From Wolfiporia cocos (Eukaryota > Basidiomycota > Agaricomycetes > Polyporales > Phaeolaceae): a stretch of 64,000 nt of DNA. Of the stretch, positions 28,105 through 38,837 are shown in pieces. Made by a program: the position numbers and the translations under genes. Numbering within the stretch: position 1 is the first letter of the stretch; every line of letters starts with the position of its first letter. The DNA is taken from positions 4,650,001-4,714,000 of the forward strand of contig JACCLO010000003.1 in NCBI GenBank assembly GCA_029448655.1, read 5' to 3'. The notes under the pieces are model-generated. The model ran no database searches. It was not told where the DNA came from and worked only from the letters and a program-made list of their open reading frames with translations.

Positions 28105-30029
28105 ACAAGAAATCTCAAGTCACCAACAATATGCAATGGGTCTTCGTGCTGACTGTGGAACTGACTTCCCTTACCTATCTGATACAATATGCTCAGAGTG
28201 TGTGAAGAAAGCATGCTCTCCTGCAGCAGAGCATACAATACTTGATGTGAGTAGCATCACAGCATGATTGGACCGTCTGCACACTATTCTAATTCTTCAT
28301 GACAGAAGGAGCCACGATGTGGAATGATATATCATTTCATTACATCCATATTGTGCACTTCATGTGTCAAGGAAGGGCAAAGTGGTGTGTCACTCTAAAT
28401 TATACCTGGATTGCTGATAGAAGCATTCAATAACTATAACATTTGTTGGACAATTCACTTTTTGTATGTCTATTCCCCTCAACTGCTGCAATCATGGCTT
28501 CTAACATGTTGTAGGGTACTCTGACTTTCTTCAGGTGATAAAATCAAGGGTACAGTCACATAAAGCACAAGCTGTGCAATTACACATCAATCAGCCACTC
28601 AAGAAAAATGTAGCATTAAGCCCTGCAGCTGTAATCAATGAGTGTACTGCTGCACTGCACTGACAAAACAAGGCAGAAACTGTAAAATTGGAGTTGGAAA
28701 TCTGGGCCTATCCATATGGTGGTGGTGTAGCAAAGAAGGTACATCACTTATTGTGCATCAAGACTAATCTAACATGACATATCAGATCCAGCAACCACCA
28801 AGCAGGCAAACCTACAATATGGGGGATAGTGCTGATGCAACATTGGATGAGCTGCTTGCTTTTTCAAAAGACATCTATGATGAGCTTCCCTCACATATAA
28901 AGCTGAATAATCTCCCATCTTTCATGAGGTATGTCCTTAATAGCTGCTATCAGACTGTTTTGAAATCTATTCAGAGAATCCACAGTGTTTGTGTAGAAAT
29001 TCTCTGGCTGTAGGGGTGAACTTCTAGTATAGGATAGATGAGCATATGTAGAGTACAAACCACCAGTGAGCCTCAATGCTTGTGTTGGCTTAAATATTGC
29101 TACAGGTAAATACCTCAGCCCACTAGCTTGCCTCATTGCCATACATGTGCCACCTGTGTGCCCTTGCATTGGCTGTAAATCCCAAATTGCAACAGTTTGC
29201 AGTGGTGATAGATGCAGTCACACTCTCCAGAAGTGAGATATCACAGGGACACTTGGTACCCTTCATAGCACACTAATGACAGAGAAGCATGGATCAAAGA
29301 AAGGTCAGAACAGTGACACAATTAGTCTGCGACTTTTTGTATATGACAAGCCTCAGGTAGGCAATTTGAATATGACTTTATGTTGCAACATCATAACTTC
29401 TCACTGATGCTTTTCTCTAGAATGATAATGATATAGAACTAAGCCCCTTGAAGCATGGCATCAATGGCAGCGGTGTTCTATTGCTGATTCCAGTAAGTGC
29501 AAGGCTATGGGTGAGTGTGTACATCTATTACTACTAGTGATGAGACTGATGCATCCAAACAATTGACAGACAAGAGTCCTGCACCATCAGCAAGGCATTA
29601 TGTCAGTCAGTTTCACATAGCCAGCACAGTACATAACATGCAAAGTGCTGCACTGCTGGACTTTCAATATGATCAATATAATTTCAAAAAGACGAAATTG
29701 CTTGTTACCACAGAGGGCAAAATCTGGAAGTGAATAGCAACAACATTGTTATGATATTATGCAGGCTACGAGTTTTTTTCGACTACTCATGCATTGAGAC
29801 TTAGCATTCAACCACCTTGCACTGCACTGTGCCATACTCTAGCCAGCTCTGTGCAACCAGAGCCCCATTTCATGTGTATCAATTCCATGCCCTCTATTCC
29901 CTGCTTACTTAGGCTTCTAGCTACATTCCATGTCCAAACACAGATTCCATCATATCTCAGCCACTGTTGTGCTCAGCTGCAACATTCTTATCCATCAATA
30001 GTGGACCTATCTCCACAGACTTAATGGTA

Positions 30030-30290
30030 GCAGTACCATGGACACTTATGACCTTGGAAGCTAGCTAGTGGTGTATAAACCCATGTATTTACTGGTTGAG
30101 CTCTTCAGCTTGACCTTGTTGTTTTAACAAGAGTCTTATACTCACTCTCAAACTTGGGTGACCAAGCTCCACCAGTATATTTGAGTTCTAGCTCTCAGGT
30201 TGTGATTGCAGAGCAGGCAAGTAGTGTGCTACTTGCTCACTAAATAACTCATCTAGTTATTTAGCTTGATGAATATTCAATCCGTAATAA
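30030..30290 (+). repeat. LTR fragment of the element A family
   Basis: 'ggttgagctcttcagcttga' and 'cttgttgttttaacaagagt' parallel the RNA-start region of the LTR at 21008 in reverse orientation. Both ends are eroded; boundaries approximate. Confidence 0.55.
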
Positions 30291-30697
30291 ACATTGAGGT
30301 CATACTGGTTGCATGGGATTGGCAAATGGCGGAATTTGGAATGGTGGCTATATCTCAAAAGGGTACACCAAATATGCCTTTGAGGTGAGTCCTTCACATA
30401 CAGGTTGATGCATTGCTAAGAGAGTGTTGAACTTTGCACTTCTTCCTCTGGGCCAATGTTTCCTTGACTTGTTCTATTATCAGTGTCAGGCAGAGAAAGT
30501 GACAGATACTCCTAATAAGACCAACATCTTCGAATTGCCTTAAGCATTGACCTCCAATCCATCTAAGTCATGAAATGGAATGCTGGGGGGAGGGGGTTCT
30601 TGGGCATCATAACTAAGCCATTACCACCCCCAAGTGAATTCAGCTCAGACACACACACATATGAGGTCTCATCTCCAACAGCTTCATAGTAGCACCT

Positions 30698-31140
30698 ATG
30701 CTGCCTTGCCATGGTACCAAGCCAGGATACAAGGAACAAAAGTTCTCAGGCAATGTAGACACTGAGGATAACCAGGATATGCTCAGTCATTTTGTTGATG
30801 CATATGCACATCATATTCTTGTAGATAGCCAGGACACATATCTGTTTGCTGGTTTGCAAGGTATCTCATGCTTATGGAACCTGGATGAAATGATGTGCTT
30901 ATTTTCCTGGATGAATCTATAGGTATTGTTGCCCCTGATAGATCAGTCACCTTCTTTGGTTTGTAGTGTCATAGGTGAGTACAATTGTGTGGCAAGGATA
31001 CCTATTGATATAGCATAAAACAAAATACAGTATTGGGCATACATTAACATTAGGATATTCTGATAAAGGCCTAGATCAGATAAGACATTCAAGAAGCAAC
31101 ACAAGTGCAATGTAATGTGCCACTCCCTTGGTCTTGGTAA
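30698..31140 (+). pseudogene. Alpha-kinase-like pseudogene remnant
   Basis: The frame at 30698-30922 reads 'KFSGNVD..' then 'DAYAHHILVDSQDTYLFAGL' + QG, like the 'afaHf.y..s...vfaDlQG' segment of fungal alpha-type (MHCK/EF2K) kinases. About 150 bp further, another frame reads 'KKQHKCNVMCHSLGL', like the zinc-binding CNxxC end of that domain. Stops and frame changes separate the pieces, and an LTR fragment (30030-30290) lies just upstream. Alpha-kinases are strongly expanded in Agaricomycetes (general knowledge). N-terminal parts may extend to about 28,774 but are not recognisable. Confidence 0.45.
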
Positions 31141-32396
31141 AGAATTCAATGACTTCAATTCTATTAGGGCTCAAATTGCCAAGGATAAGGGCACTGGCAA
31201 TGACATATTGGTGGTGTGAGAGAGGCTGCCTGAAGAGGACAATCTCAACAACAGGGAATTGCTGTCTCCATCAGTTCTTCCACCCTGGCATAAGCATTGG
31301 GGCCCTGACTGCATGGGCTTCCCTGGATATAATAGTAGCTCATCTGATATCATACTACTTTCTTAGAACCTGCTGTAGTATGATATCACATTTTGTGTCA
31401 CCAGGCAGCTCCTACTAGCTAATCTACAGGTTGTACAACTATAACTATGCTATTGAATCATGATAGAGCCAGATACACCTTCATGTAGTGCTGAGGTGGC
31501 TCTGTGCATCCTAAGCAGTATTCAGAAAAAGAATGGGTACTTGAAAATTGCTACAAACCACTAACAACTCACCAATAACCCTCTAAGGGAAAGACTCTCA
31601 CAGAGATAAGAGTCAAGCAGAGGTTAAGAAGTAGCAGCTATCCCCAGATTCAGGGATAGAGCAAAGTAAATAAAACTGAGGTTCATAGTGCCTCAGAATG
31701 CCGGCTTAAATACATGCTAGTTAGTACCCTGGGAATCAGCATAGGATCTCCAATCACTCTCAGCCACAGTGCTGTGCTTGGTCAACCAGTAAGTGGTGAC
31801 ATTTGTAAATCAGCTAATGAGATGAATCACATGCTATAAGACAATCATATGCTGTAGCAAGTCTGGGCATGCCCATGGCCAGACTGTGGAGCTACACCAA
31901 TGACATCAACCCCTAATCTAACCCTACCTATGATATCATGGCCTAGACATGGTCTAGGCAAGACAGAGAACTAGTCCAAAGGACCAGATGGCTGCATATT
32001 ACACAATATGCTGCTTATCTAACTGATAGCCCCAAATAAGATCTTATCCCTTATGTAAGCACCATATGTACAGTTCCCACAGTCACATGGGCATCTGATC
32101 ATGACATACTCTATTTAGAAAGTAGTTGCCTGTGGCTACCTGTTGCTTATGTAAGCCATGTGCCTATGGCATATGCATACTCATCTGAAAGCCCTTGATG
32201 AGACAAATCCAGTGGTACAAATCCCATGTGCTGAAACTCAATGGTTAAGGCACAGTGCACAAAGGTCCATCACAAATTTGTGACAGGCATTGCCACAGAT
32301 CTGAATGTGCTACTAAAGCACAAGCCTTAATAGTGCATTGGCACATAAAGGCATGCTAGAGTGCAAGTCCTAAGTTGTGCTAAACTATGAGACACT

Positions 32397-32470
32397 GGTC
32401 TAGTGGTTCATTGCATAAGAGCATGGGATTTCCACCTGCATAAATAGTAGGACCCCCAATGACAAGAGAC
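32397..32470 (+). other. tRNA-like A-box sequence, possible SINE or tRNA pseudogene
   Basis: 'ctggtctagtggttca' matches the D-arm/A-box pattern of tRNAs (TGGTCTAGTGGTT), but no convincing T-arm GGTTCRANNCC follows and the acceptor ends do not pair well. Weak. Confidence 0.2.
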
Positions 32471-33075
32471 TTGTCATTGTAGATCTTTTGGCACAATGGT
32501 ATAATTGCCATGTACATGAGATGCTAGTGGGTCAGCACTCATTCCATGACAGAAATGAGGATTGATTTGACTGCAGAGGACCTGTTGCTTTTTTTTATAA
32601 CTGTCATTCACCTGCATGTCAAATCTATCAGATGAACCTTCATATGGCACACCTCTACCACTGCATGGTGGATAATTGGACTGCATGCCACTGTAGTTTG
32701 TGCCTATTGGCAGTACATCTATGCAGTCATAGTGATCTCCTCTCCATTTGTCATTGTTTCTATGTCATGGTTTCCCTGTCCTGACATCTCCCAGGCATCC
32801 AAGGGCCTTCTACATTCCTGATATATGTATAACACTATAAGCTGCTTGTGAGCCAGAGTGTCCCTTGCAGCATGTGTCCATAAACCTCTGCAAACACATA
32901 TGGAATCTATGCAAACATCAGCAATTAACATCACAATATAGCGAGACAGTGTAGCATACCTTCAAATGTTTGCCAGTCACCATGTTGAGTGCTGCAACCA
33001 CATTCTGTTCTAGGGCAGCATCCACAAATGACAGTGGGAGCTTCCAATATTCCCTCTTTGCAAAATCCTAGCCCT

Positions 33076-34613
33076 GTTCAACGCATACTGGCCAATATTT
33101 GTGCAACATTTCTGGGCATTGAGAACATATGCTCGGTCAATAATATCATCCACCTAGATTGTGCGATGCTGACTAATTTGACGGGTTGGCCACATAAACA
33201 GCCACATAAGAAGGGACTGATACACTTTATCAAAAATCAAAAAGCCGAGAATCCTCAACTTTTGTATTTGTAAGAGATTTATGGTTTTAGATTTTGCTCA
33301 AATGGTCTTTGAACATTGTTATGTCAAATGCAAGTTGCCCACTCTGTCAAACTTGCCTCGGCGTGACAGATCCCGGTCATGTGACGTGGCTGAGTATAGC
33401 TCGGGCATATCTTGTGTGGCCGATGTCATGCTTTGACCACGATCTACTTCTGTGTACTGACATAGTGCGAATTCCTGCTCGGAAATTCCTGACTCAGTCT
33501 GGGGGATGGTAATAAGGTCTGTTGCGATTCATCAAGGAAAAAACTGAGCCGAGGCCCATCAATGGCTCTGATTGGGATTTTTGACACTGTTCGATTTTTT
33601 TATCTTTGTGTAAACAGAAATCCGACTAGACACAGAGTCATGCCGATCATAAGATAGAAACACTGTACAAATGTTTGAATTGGTGGGAGTGGGGCTAGAT
33701 ACGGAATTGCATTACTGTTGTGATTGCATTGTTGGTGCAGCGATAGTAGGGTAGGGGCGGATAGGCCAGATCCGGGTATGGCGGTGCTGATATGTGGTAC
33801 GATGGCCCATTAGTATAAAGGCGTAGTAGTTGATGTACATACCGCTACGCGTTTGTGACCTGAATCCATCACACCGTAGCAGGGTCCCTGGCGGGCAGTA
33901 GGGCGCGGCTGTTGTCTGGCGCGATCCGAGTCTCAACAGGATATTTGGTTGACGGATATTCGACCCGTAACACTCGATGCGTGACTGCAATCTGCGCCAA
34001 ACGCGTCGTCTTCCAACACGATATCTGAGAGACGCACGGGTTGGGATTCTGTAGGCATCCATTGATTCTGCACCATGATGCTCGCAAAATGTCCTCTTTT
34101 TTACTATATTAAGGCAATGTACCAATGCACAATTGCTTATGCATTATGCAATACGAGATTTTGTGCATGAATCCCCGCGAACGAGGTTGGTGACCAAGTC
34201 AGGCGAGGGTTTCAGCTGTACCTTCGATCTAGGGGAGATCGAGGATCTGGGCCATCGAGATCAAACACTGCATGCCATCCCAGCGATCAATTGTATCAGC
34301 TCCCTCACTAATCACATATACGCCGCGACCCACTCTGGTAAGGCACATGAGCTACACCAACAGGTACAGGAAGTACATATCCATATCATCATACTGACCA
34401 ATCCACACAGACAGAATGCCCTGCGTGACATAGTGCAGCGTCCCGCCACGAAAGGACAAGTATACGAGCGACCGGAAGAACCACATCATACATGCCGCAA
34501 CACCCGCCTAATGTCCGAGGCGGGACGAAGGGACTCTCAAATATCGTCTGCCGTGCACCCACCGGGGGCTGTCCGACACGCGACCACAGGCCCGACACTG
34601 AGCGGGCCGCGCG
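33076..34613. other. No supportable gene; short LTR end at 33952-33973
   Basis: Only short, motif-free ORFs. The segment 'ggatattcgacccgtaaca' (to 33973) matches the 3' terminus of the element A family LTR. A 'tataaagg' near 33817 could belong to an unrecognised LTR. Confidence 0.4.
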
Positions 34614-36035
34614 CTAGTAATCGTACGCGAGCTCGTCCTCCTCCGCGCTCGACGCCCCCTCGCTCTGCTCGTGCTCGTGCTCGCGCTCGTGCGCCACGGG
34701 GCCCGCGCCCGCGCCGAACGTGGCGGGGTGGAGCCCGAGCGCGCCGGCTGCGGCGGTGCGGCGCGCGCTCTCCTCGATCTCGCACTGCTTGAGGCGCTTG
34801 CGCTTGTGCGTGCGGAAGTTGAGGCGCACGCCGTAGAGCGCGAGGTGCTGGCCGCGCGTCAGCGTCTGCGGTGCGTGTGCGCGCGGCGGGACGCACCTTG
34901 GTGAGGTCCGTCGAGCGGCGGAGGCCGGGAAAGTCCTTCGTCGAGTAGATGCGGAACGGGCCGCCGAAGCACTCGGCGAGCACGGGCACGCCCGCGTCGC
35001 CGGCGGCGAGCGAGAAGAGGTCGAACACGCGGTAGCGCAGGACGAACGTGCCCTCGTCCTTCACCGCGAGGTCCTGGCGCGCGCGCGCGCGTCAGCGCAT
35101 GCAACGGGCGGGCAGCAGCGCACGCACCGGGAAGACGAACATGAGCGCGTTCCGGCCCTTGTGCTCGAGCGCGACGGTCTGCACGAACTTGGCGCCGATG
35201 AGCGCGCCCGTGTTCGCGGCGCTCTCGCGGATGGGGAACCCGTCGAGGTAAGCGATCACGTCGGGGTCGTGCGGCGGTGGGAGCTGGCGCGGCGCGTGCT
35301 CCGGCGAGGGCGGCGCCTTCGCGTGCGGGCTGGTGGGCGAGTGCGGGAAGTAGGACGGCGAGGGGTAGTGCGCGCCGTACGGCCCGCGGGAGGAGCTGCT
35401 GGACTCTGCGCGCTGGTAGTAGGGGTTTGCCTGCGGGGCGGAGCGGGTGTGGAAGGCAGGGGGCGGGTGTGGCGGTAGAGCGGACGGGGCTGGAGCGTAC
35501 ATGTTCGCGCTGTGGCTCTGGGGGTAGCCCGCGGCCGCGATCCGCTCGTCGCTGTCCGAGGCCGCGGCGCCGTCCTCGTCCTGCGGAGGGACGGGGAAGA
35601 GGTCGACATGGCACATCACGCCGAAGGTCTTGACGTCGCTGCGGAAGGGTCGGTGCGGGGGGTCGGACGACTGGGGGCACAGGAGCGAAGGGCGACGCAC
35701 TCGTATCTCTCGATCTCTCTCTCGACGCCGGCGTGGTCGAGCTCGAAGAGGCGGAGCTGGACGACGGGCGGGGGGTCGATGGGCCTGCGGTCCTTGCGCC
35801 CATATCTGCGGGGGCGGGTGAGCGAGGGGCGCGCGGCGAGAGGAGAGACGCACTTGCGGCCGACGTCGGCCTTTTGGAGCTCGTCGAGCTCGGCGCGGAT
35901 GGTGCGGCCGGCGTAGGGGCCAGCGGCGAACGCGACGGGGCGGCCAATCTTGGCGTCGGATATGGGGACGACGGGGCGCTGCGGGGCATCAGCTGACTGT
36001 GTGAACGCGGGTGGCGCGCAGCTTACCGCCGGCAT
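34614..36035 (-). CDS. Velvet-domain regulator, VelB-like architecture (386 aa)
   Basis: Six exons on the minus strand: 36035-36027, 35978-35854, 35805-35701, 35638-35128, 35073-34897, 34847-34614; introns are 48-62 bp, GT-AG, and the phases join cleanly. Velvet signature KDRRPIDPPPVVQL near residues 49-62, then 'VKTFGVMCHVDLFP'; a Pro/Ser-rich insert (about 93-205) splits the domain before 'YLDGFPIRESA', 'GAKFVQTV', 'DEGTFVLRYRVFDLFS' and 'GGPFRIYSTKDFPGL'. A split velvet domain with a disordered insert is typical of VelB. Velvet proteins are NF-kappaB-fold DNA-binding regulators of development and secondary metabolism, acting in the nucleus as homo- or heterodimers. The nine-base first exon is the least certain part. 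Confidence 0.9.
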
Positions 36036-37930
36036 TGCGCTCGGTGTGCGCAGGGGGCGGCGAGAGGAGGCAGCACAGTCCGCCTGGTGGCCGGGCCAGG
36101 GCCGGCGCTGGAGTCAGTCGGGTCGCCACAGCGCACGGCCAAGCAGACATACCTCTCGTGGCCGGCTGCCGGGGCGCAGGCTGCCCGCGGGGTTCATATA
36201 CGCGCGCGGCAATCGAGATGGCGAGCGCGCCCTGCGAACCCAGTGCCGCGGACATTGCCTGAGCCCGCGCTCGCCCCCGCCCGCCAGCCCGCCAGCCCGC
36301 CAGCCCTCCACGGCGCCCACCGGGCCATCCATGCCCCGCCGCCGCACACTCCTCGCCGTCGCAGCGCGAGAGCCACGCCCACCACGACGCTCGCCGCGGG
36401 GACTGCGGATGAACAGCGCACCCTCGAAGCGGACATCTGCACGAAACGGCAACCAGCCTCCCCCGCGCAGAGTGCGCGCCCCGTGCTCAGATCCACAGGC
36501 ACGGCCCTCCCAGAAAGGCTACCGCACTCGTCCTTTCGGCGCCCACGCGCTCACACGCAGCGGCCCTCGCAGGCGCGTGTCCCGCTTCCCGCCATCATCT
36601 AGTCCGTCAGCTTGCTTTTGCGGGCGGCGGCCTCCGCTGCGGTGTCCCAGCTGCCCGTGCCTAGACCAAAGGGTCCTCCCCGAGGCCTAAGCGCACCCAT
36701 GCCCTGCCGCCCACCGCGCGACGATAAGAGGTGCATGTCCGCGATATATGACAGTCGGTGCGGGTGCTGTGGCGTTCTCCCGAGGGTATCGCCGATCCGC
36801 TTGGTCTTTCCCCGCGCGTGGCCTGCGAGCTGTGTACCCGACCTCGCCATCGGGCCCCGAGGCGGCATTCTGCGCGCAGACTCTGGCAGAGCATCGTCCC
36901 AGGCGCGTCGAACACTAGGCGAGTCCGAGGGTCGCAGCAGTGCAGCTTCCGTACGTAAGAGACGCGCCCCAGCGTCTCTGGCGAGGCGCGGGTCAGCCGC
37001 AGGTGTCTGGTATCCTGCGAGACGTTGTGCGGATGTCGTCCGGGCGGTCATGTGAGACGAAATGGCAGCGAAGTGTCTATCGCTTTGGGACGAGGATCAT
37101 TACACGGTTCTTGGAATGAGCTGCCTGTGGTGGCGTGCTTTGTATAAAGGCTGTGCTTTACCATGCTACGCCCCGTGCGGAAAATAATGATAGAATTTCG
37201 GACAGACAAACCCCGAACGTGCCAAAGTCCAGAGCCGATCATCCATCTACGACTGGACAGACAGTGCTTCTATCGCGAGGCTCCCTGGAGCTTGTGTCAG
37301 TTTACATATCTCATTTACATGGATCCGTCAAACTATATCGGGATTCGGATGCCGAAGGTAGGAGAGGACATGCCAAAGATCAGTGCTACATCTCACATGC
37401 GGAGCAGAACATCTGATACATGGACCGTCATATATCTCCCTGCCAATCGTGACGGCCTCGATTTATAACATACACCTGCTGCGTAGCCGAGGCGTTTTAT
37501 GTAAGATTGCAGCTACGGAAGACAAGGTGCAAGGGCGACGGTACCTTGCGTCGTGTTCATCCTCCAACCGGGAATGCGTCGACGCATGCCCGCCATTTCG
37601 TAAGAAGCTGACTGCGATCACTGATAGCATGTCGCGTTCGCCCGGAGATGCAACAGCTCGTGGGGCTCCAGAAGGCTCATGATCAGGGTCCGAAGGAGTA
37701 ATCATACGTGCGTGTCCCAGCTCACGGAGTGCATTTCAATCCATATCCGGCGCAAAATTGCGTTGGACGTGTTGAATTGCATGTAGCATTCCGAACTTAG
37801 GTGCAGCTCCAGAGGACGCGCGTGCCAACACGTGGTTCTGTTCATTTATATCCCGCCGCGGCGGTAATGCTAGTTGTGGCGTCAAGCTAGGAGGAGAGAG
37901 CGCCAAGCTATGAGTAGTGTCAATCTTAAT
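36036..37930. other. GC-rich upstream region of the velvet gene, no gene supported
   Basis: Overlapping ORFs of up to 246 codons on both strands at 36.0-37.1 kb reflect high GC and low stop density. None has a domain, a consistent intron pattern or a homologous feel. It probably contains the velvet promoter and 5' UTR. Confidence 0.5.
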
Positions 37931-37932
37931 TA

Positions 37933-38148
37933 CAGCTATTTCGGGAATTCATGACACAGGCTCGAACGTGTCAACCAATCAGGAAACTACTGTTTCGGGT
38001 ATGTGGCTAGAGCGCCAATACTACTTGAGAGACTAGCTCTACCTAACTTGTGTACACTCTGCTCTGCGTTCACTGACTCTGTTGCTCAAGCGCTCATGGC
38101 TGACACGATCGAGAAAACGCGCTGTGTCATGAATTTCCGAAATAGCTG
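37933..38148. mobile_element. 216-bp MITE, Tc1/mariner-like
   Basis: Terminal inverted repeats of about 30 bp (CAGCTATTTCGG(G/A)AATTC ATGACACAG) flanked on both sides by TA (37931-37932, 38149-38150), the target duplication used by Tc1/mariner elements. No coding capacity. A partial relative lies at 2734. Confidence 0.7.
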
Positions 38149-38150
38149 TA

Positions 38151-38460
38151 AAACCAAAACAGTCCTACTACCCACTCGGACCTAGTTCTATTCAGGTTAC
38201 CAGACACCCTACGCCCCACAAGACGTTCCTGCGACCCTAATACATTATATTTCACACTTCACAAGTCACACCCTAGAACCCACAAAACCACACATACACT
38301 CAGGGCAGATCTTCTTATTTCATATTGATTTAATAGTCATTCAGTTTCACTTCTAGCTCAGGGATCTGCAGATACACATGGTAAACACACATCACAGATC
38401 CCATGCCACAAACCTCATGCCACAGTCCATACAATCCACAGAGAATCAAGTTCACCACAT
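38151..38460. other. No supportable gene
   Basis: 310 bp of AT/CA-rich sequence between the MITE and element B; no ORF or motif recognised. Confidence 0.5.
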
Positions 38461-38465
38461 CTAAA
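38461..38465. repeat. Target-site duplication CTAAA, left of element B
   Basis: Exact copy of 46660-46664 across element B. Confidence 0.9.
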
Positions 38466-38837
38466 TGACACAAGCGTATTCTCAAGCAACTACTCAGGGG
38501 AATATTACTCGCGTGAAAGCGTATTCCTAGTCTGAGGCTACTCAAGGCAACAAAGGCCAAGACGAGTCTGGGGTGCTCCCTGCTCGTCTGGCTGGTATAT
38601 ATGCTCGTAGGCTGTTTGTACATTGTTTGGCTACTATACAGTATTACGTAAGCTGATAGACCGTTTAGAGTATGGTAAACCCTATCGTAGGTGTAGAGCC
38701 ACATCAAGAGTGTCCGGGGTCTGTGTAGGCACGTGTGGGGTGTTCGGGGTCCTTGCACGTGATGCATGGGCGGGCGCTTAGATAAGATAAGGGTTGTCTC
38801 TAGTCGCAAGCTAGCTGAAGAAAATCGGCTTGTGACA
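38466..38837 (-). repeat. 3' LTR of element B
   Basis: 372 bp, TGACACAAG / CTTGTGACA ends. The last 12-13 codons of the polyprotein ORF lie inside it (stop at 38800). Confidence 0.93.

Larger units (their letters stand above)
28240..33075. other. CpG-depleted block
   Basis: From 28321 to 29329 I find no CG dinucleotide at all, and only scattered ones to about 33,075, whereas flanking DNA (e.g. 34.6-36.6 kb) is CpG-rich. TG and CA are abundant. This is the expected scar of methylated-cytosine deamination in long-silenced repeats. No intact ORF longer than about 96 codons is present. Confidence 0.8.

Noticed and set aside
32397..32470. Functional tRNA gene
   Set aside because: Only the A-box-like segment fits; the T-arm and acceptor stem do not.
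34133..36690. Large ORFs on both strands around the velvet gene (for example 34859-35989 minus, 35950-36690 plus)
   Set aside because: Very high GC leaves few stops. Only the spliced velvet model explains conserved motifs; the others are shadows.
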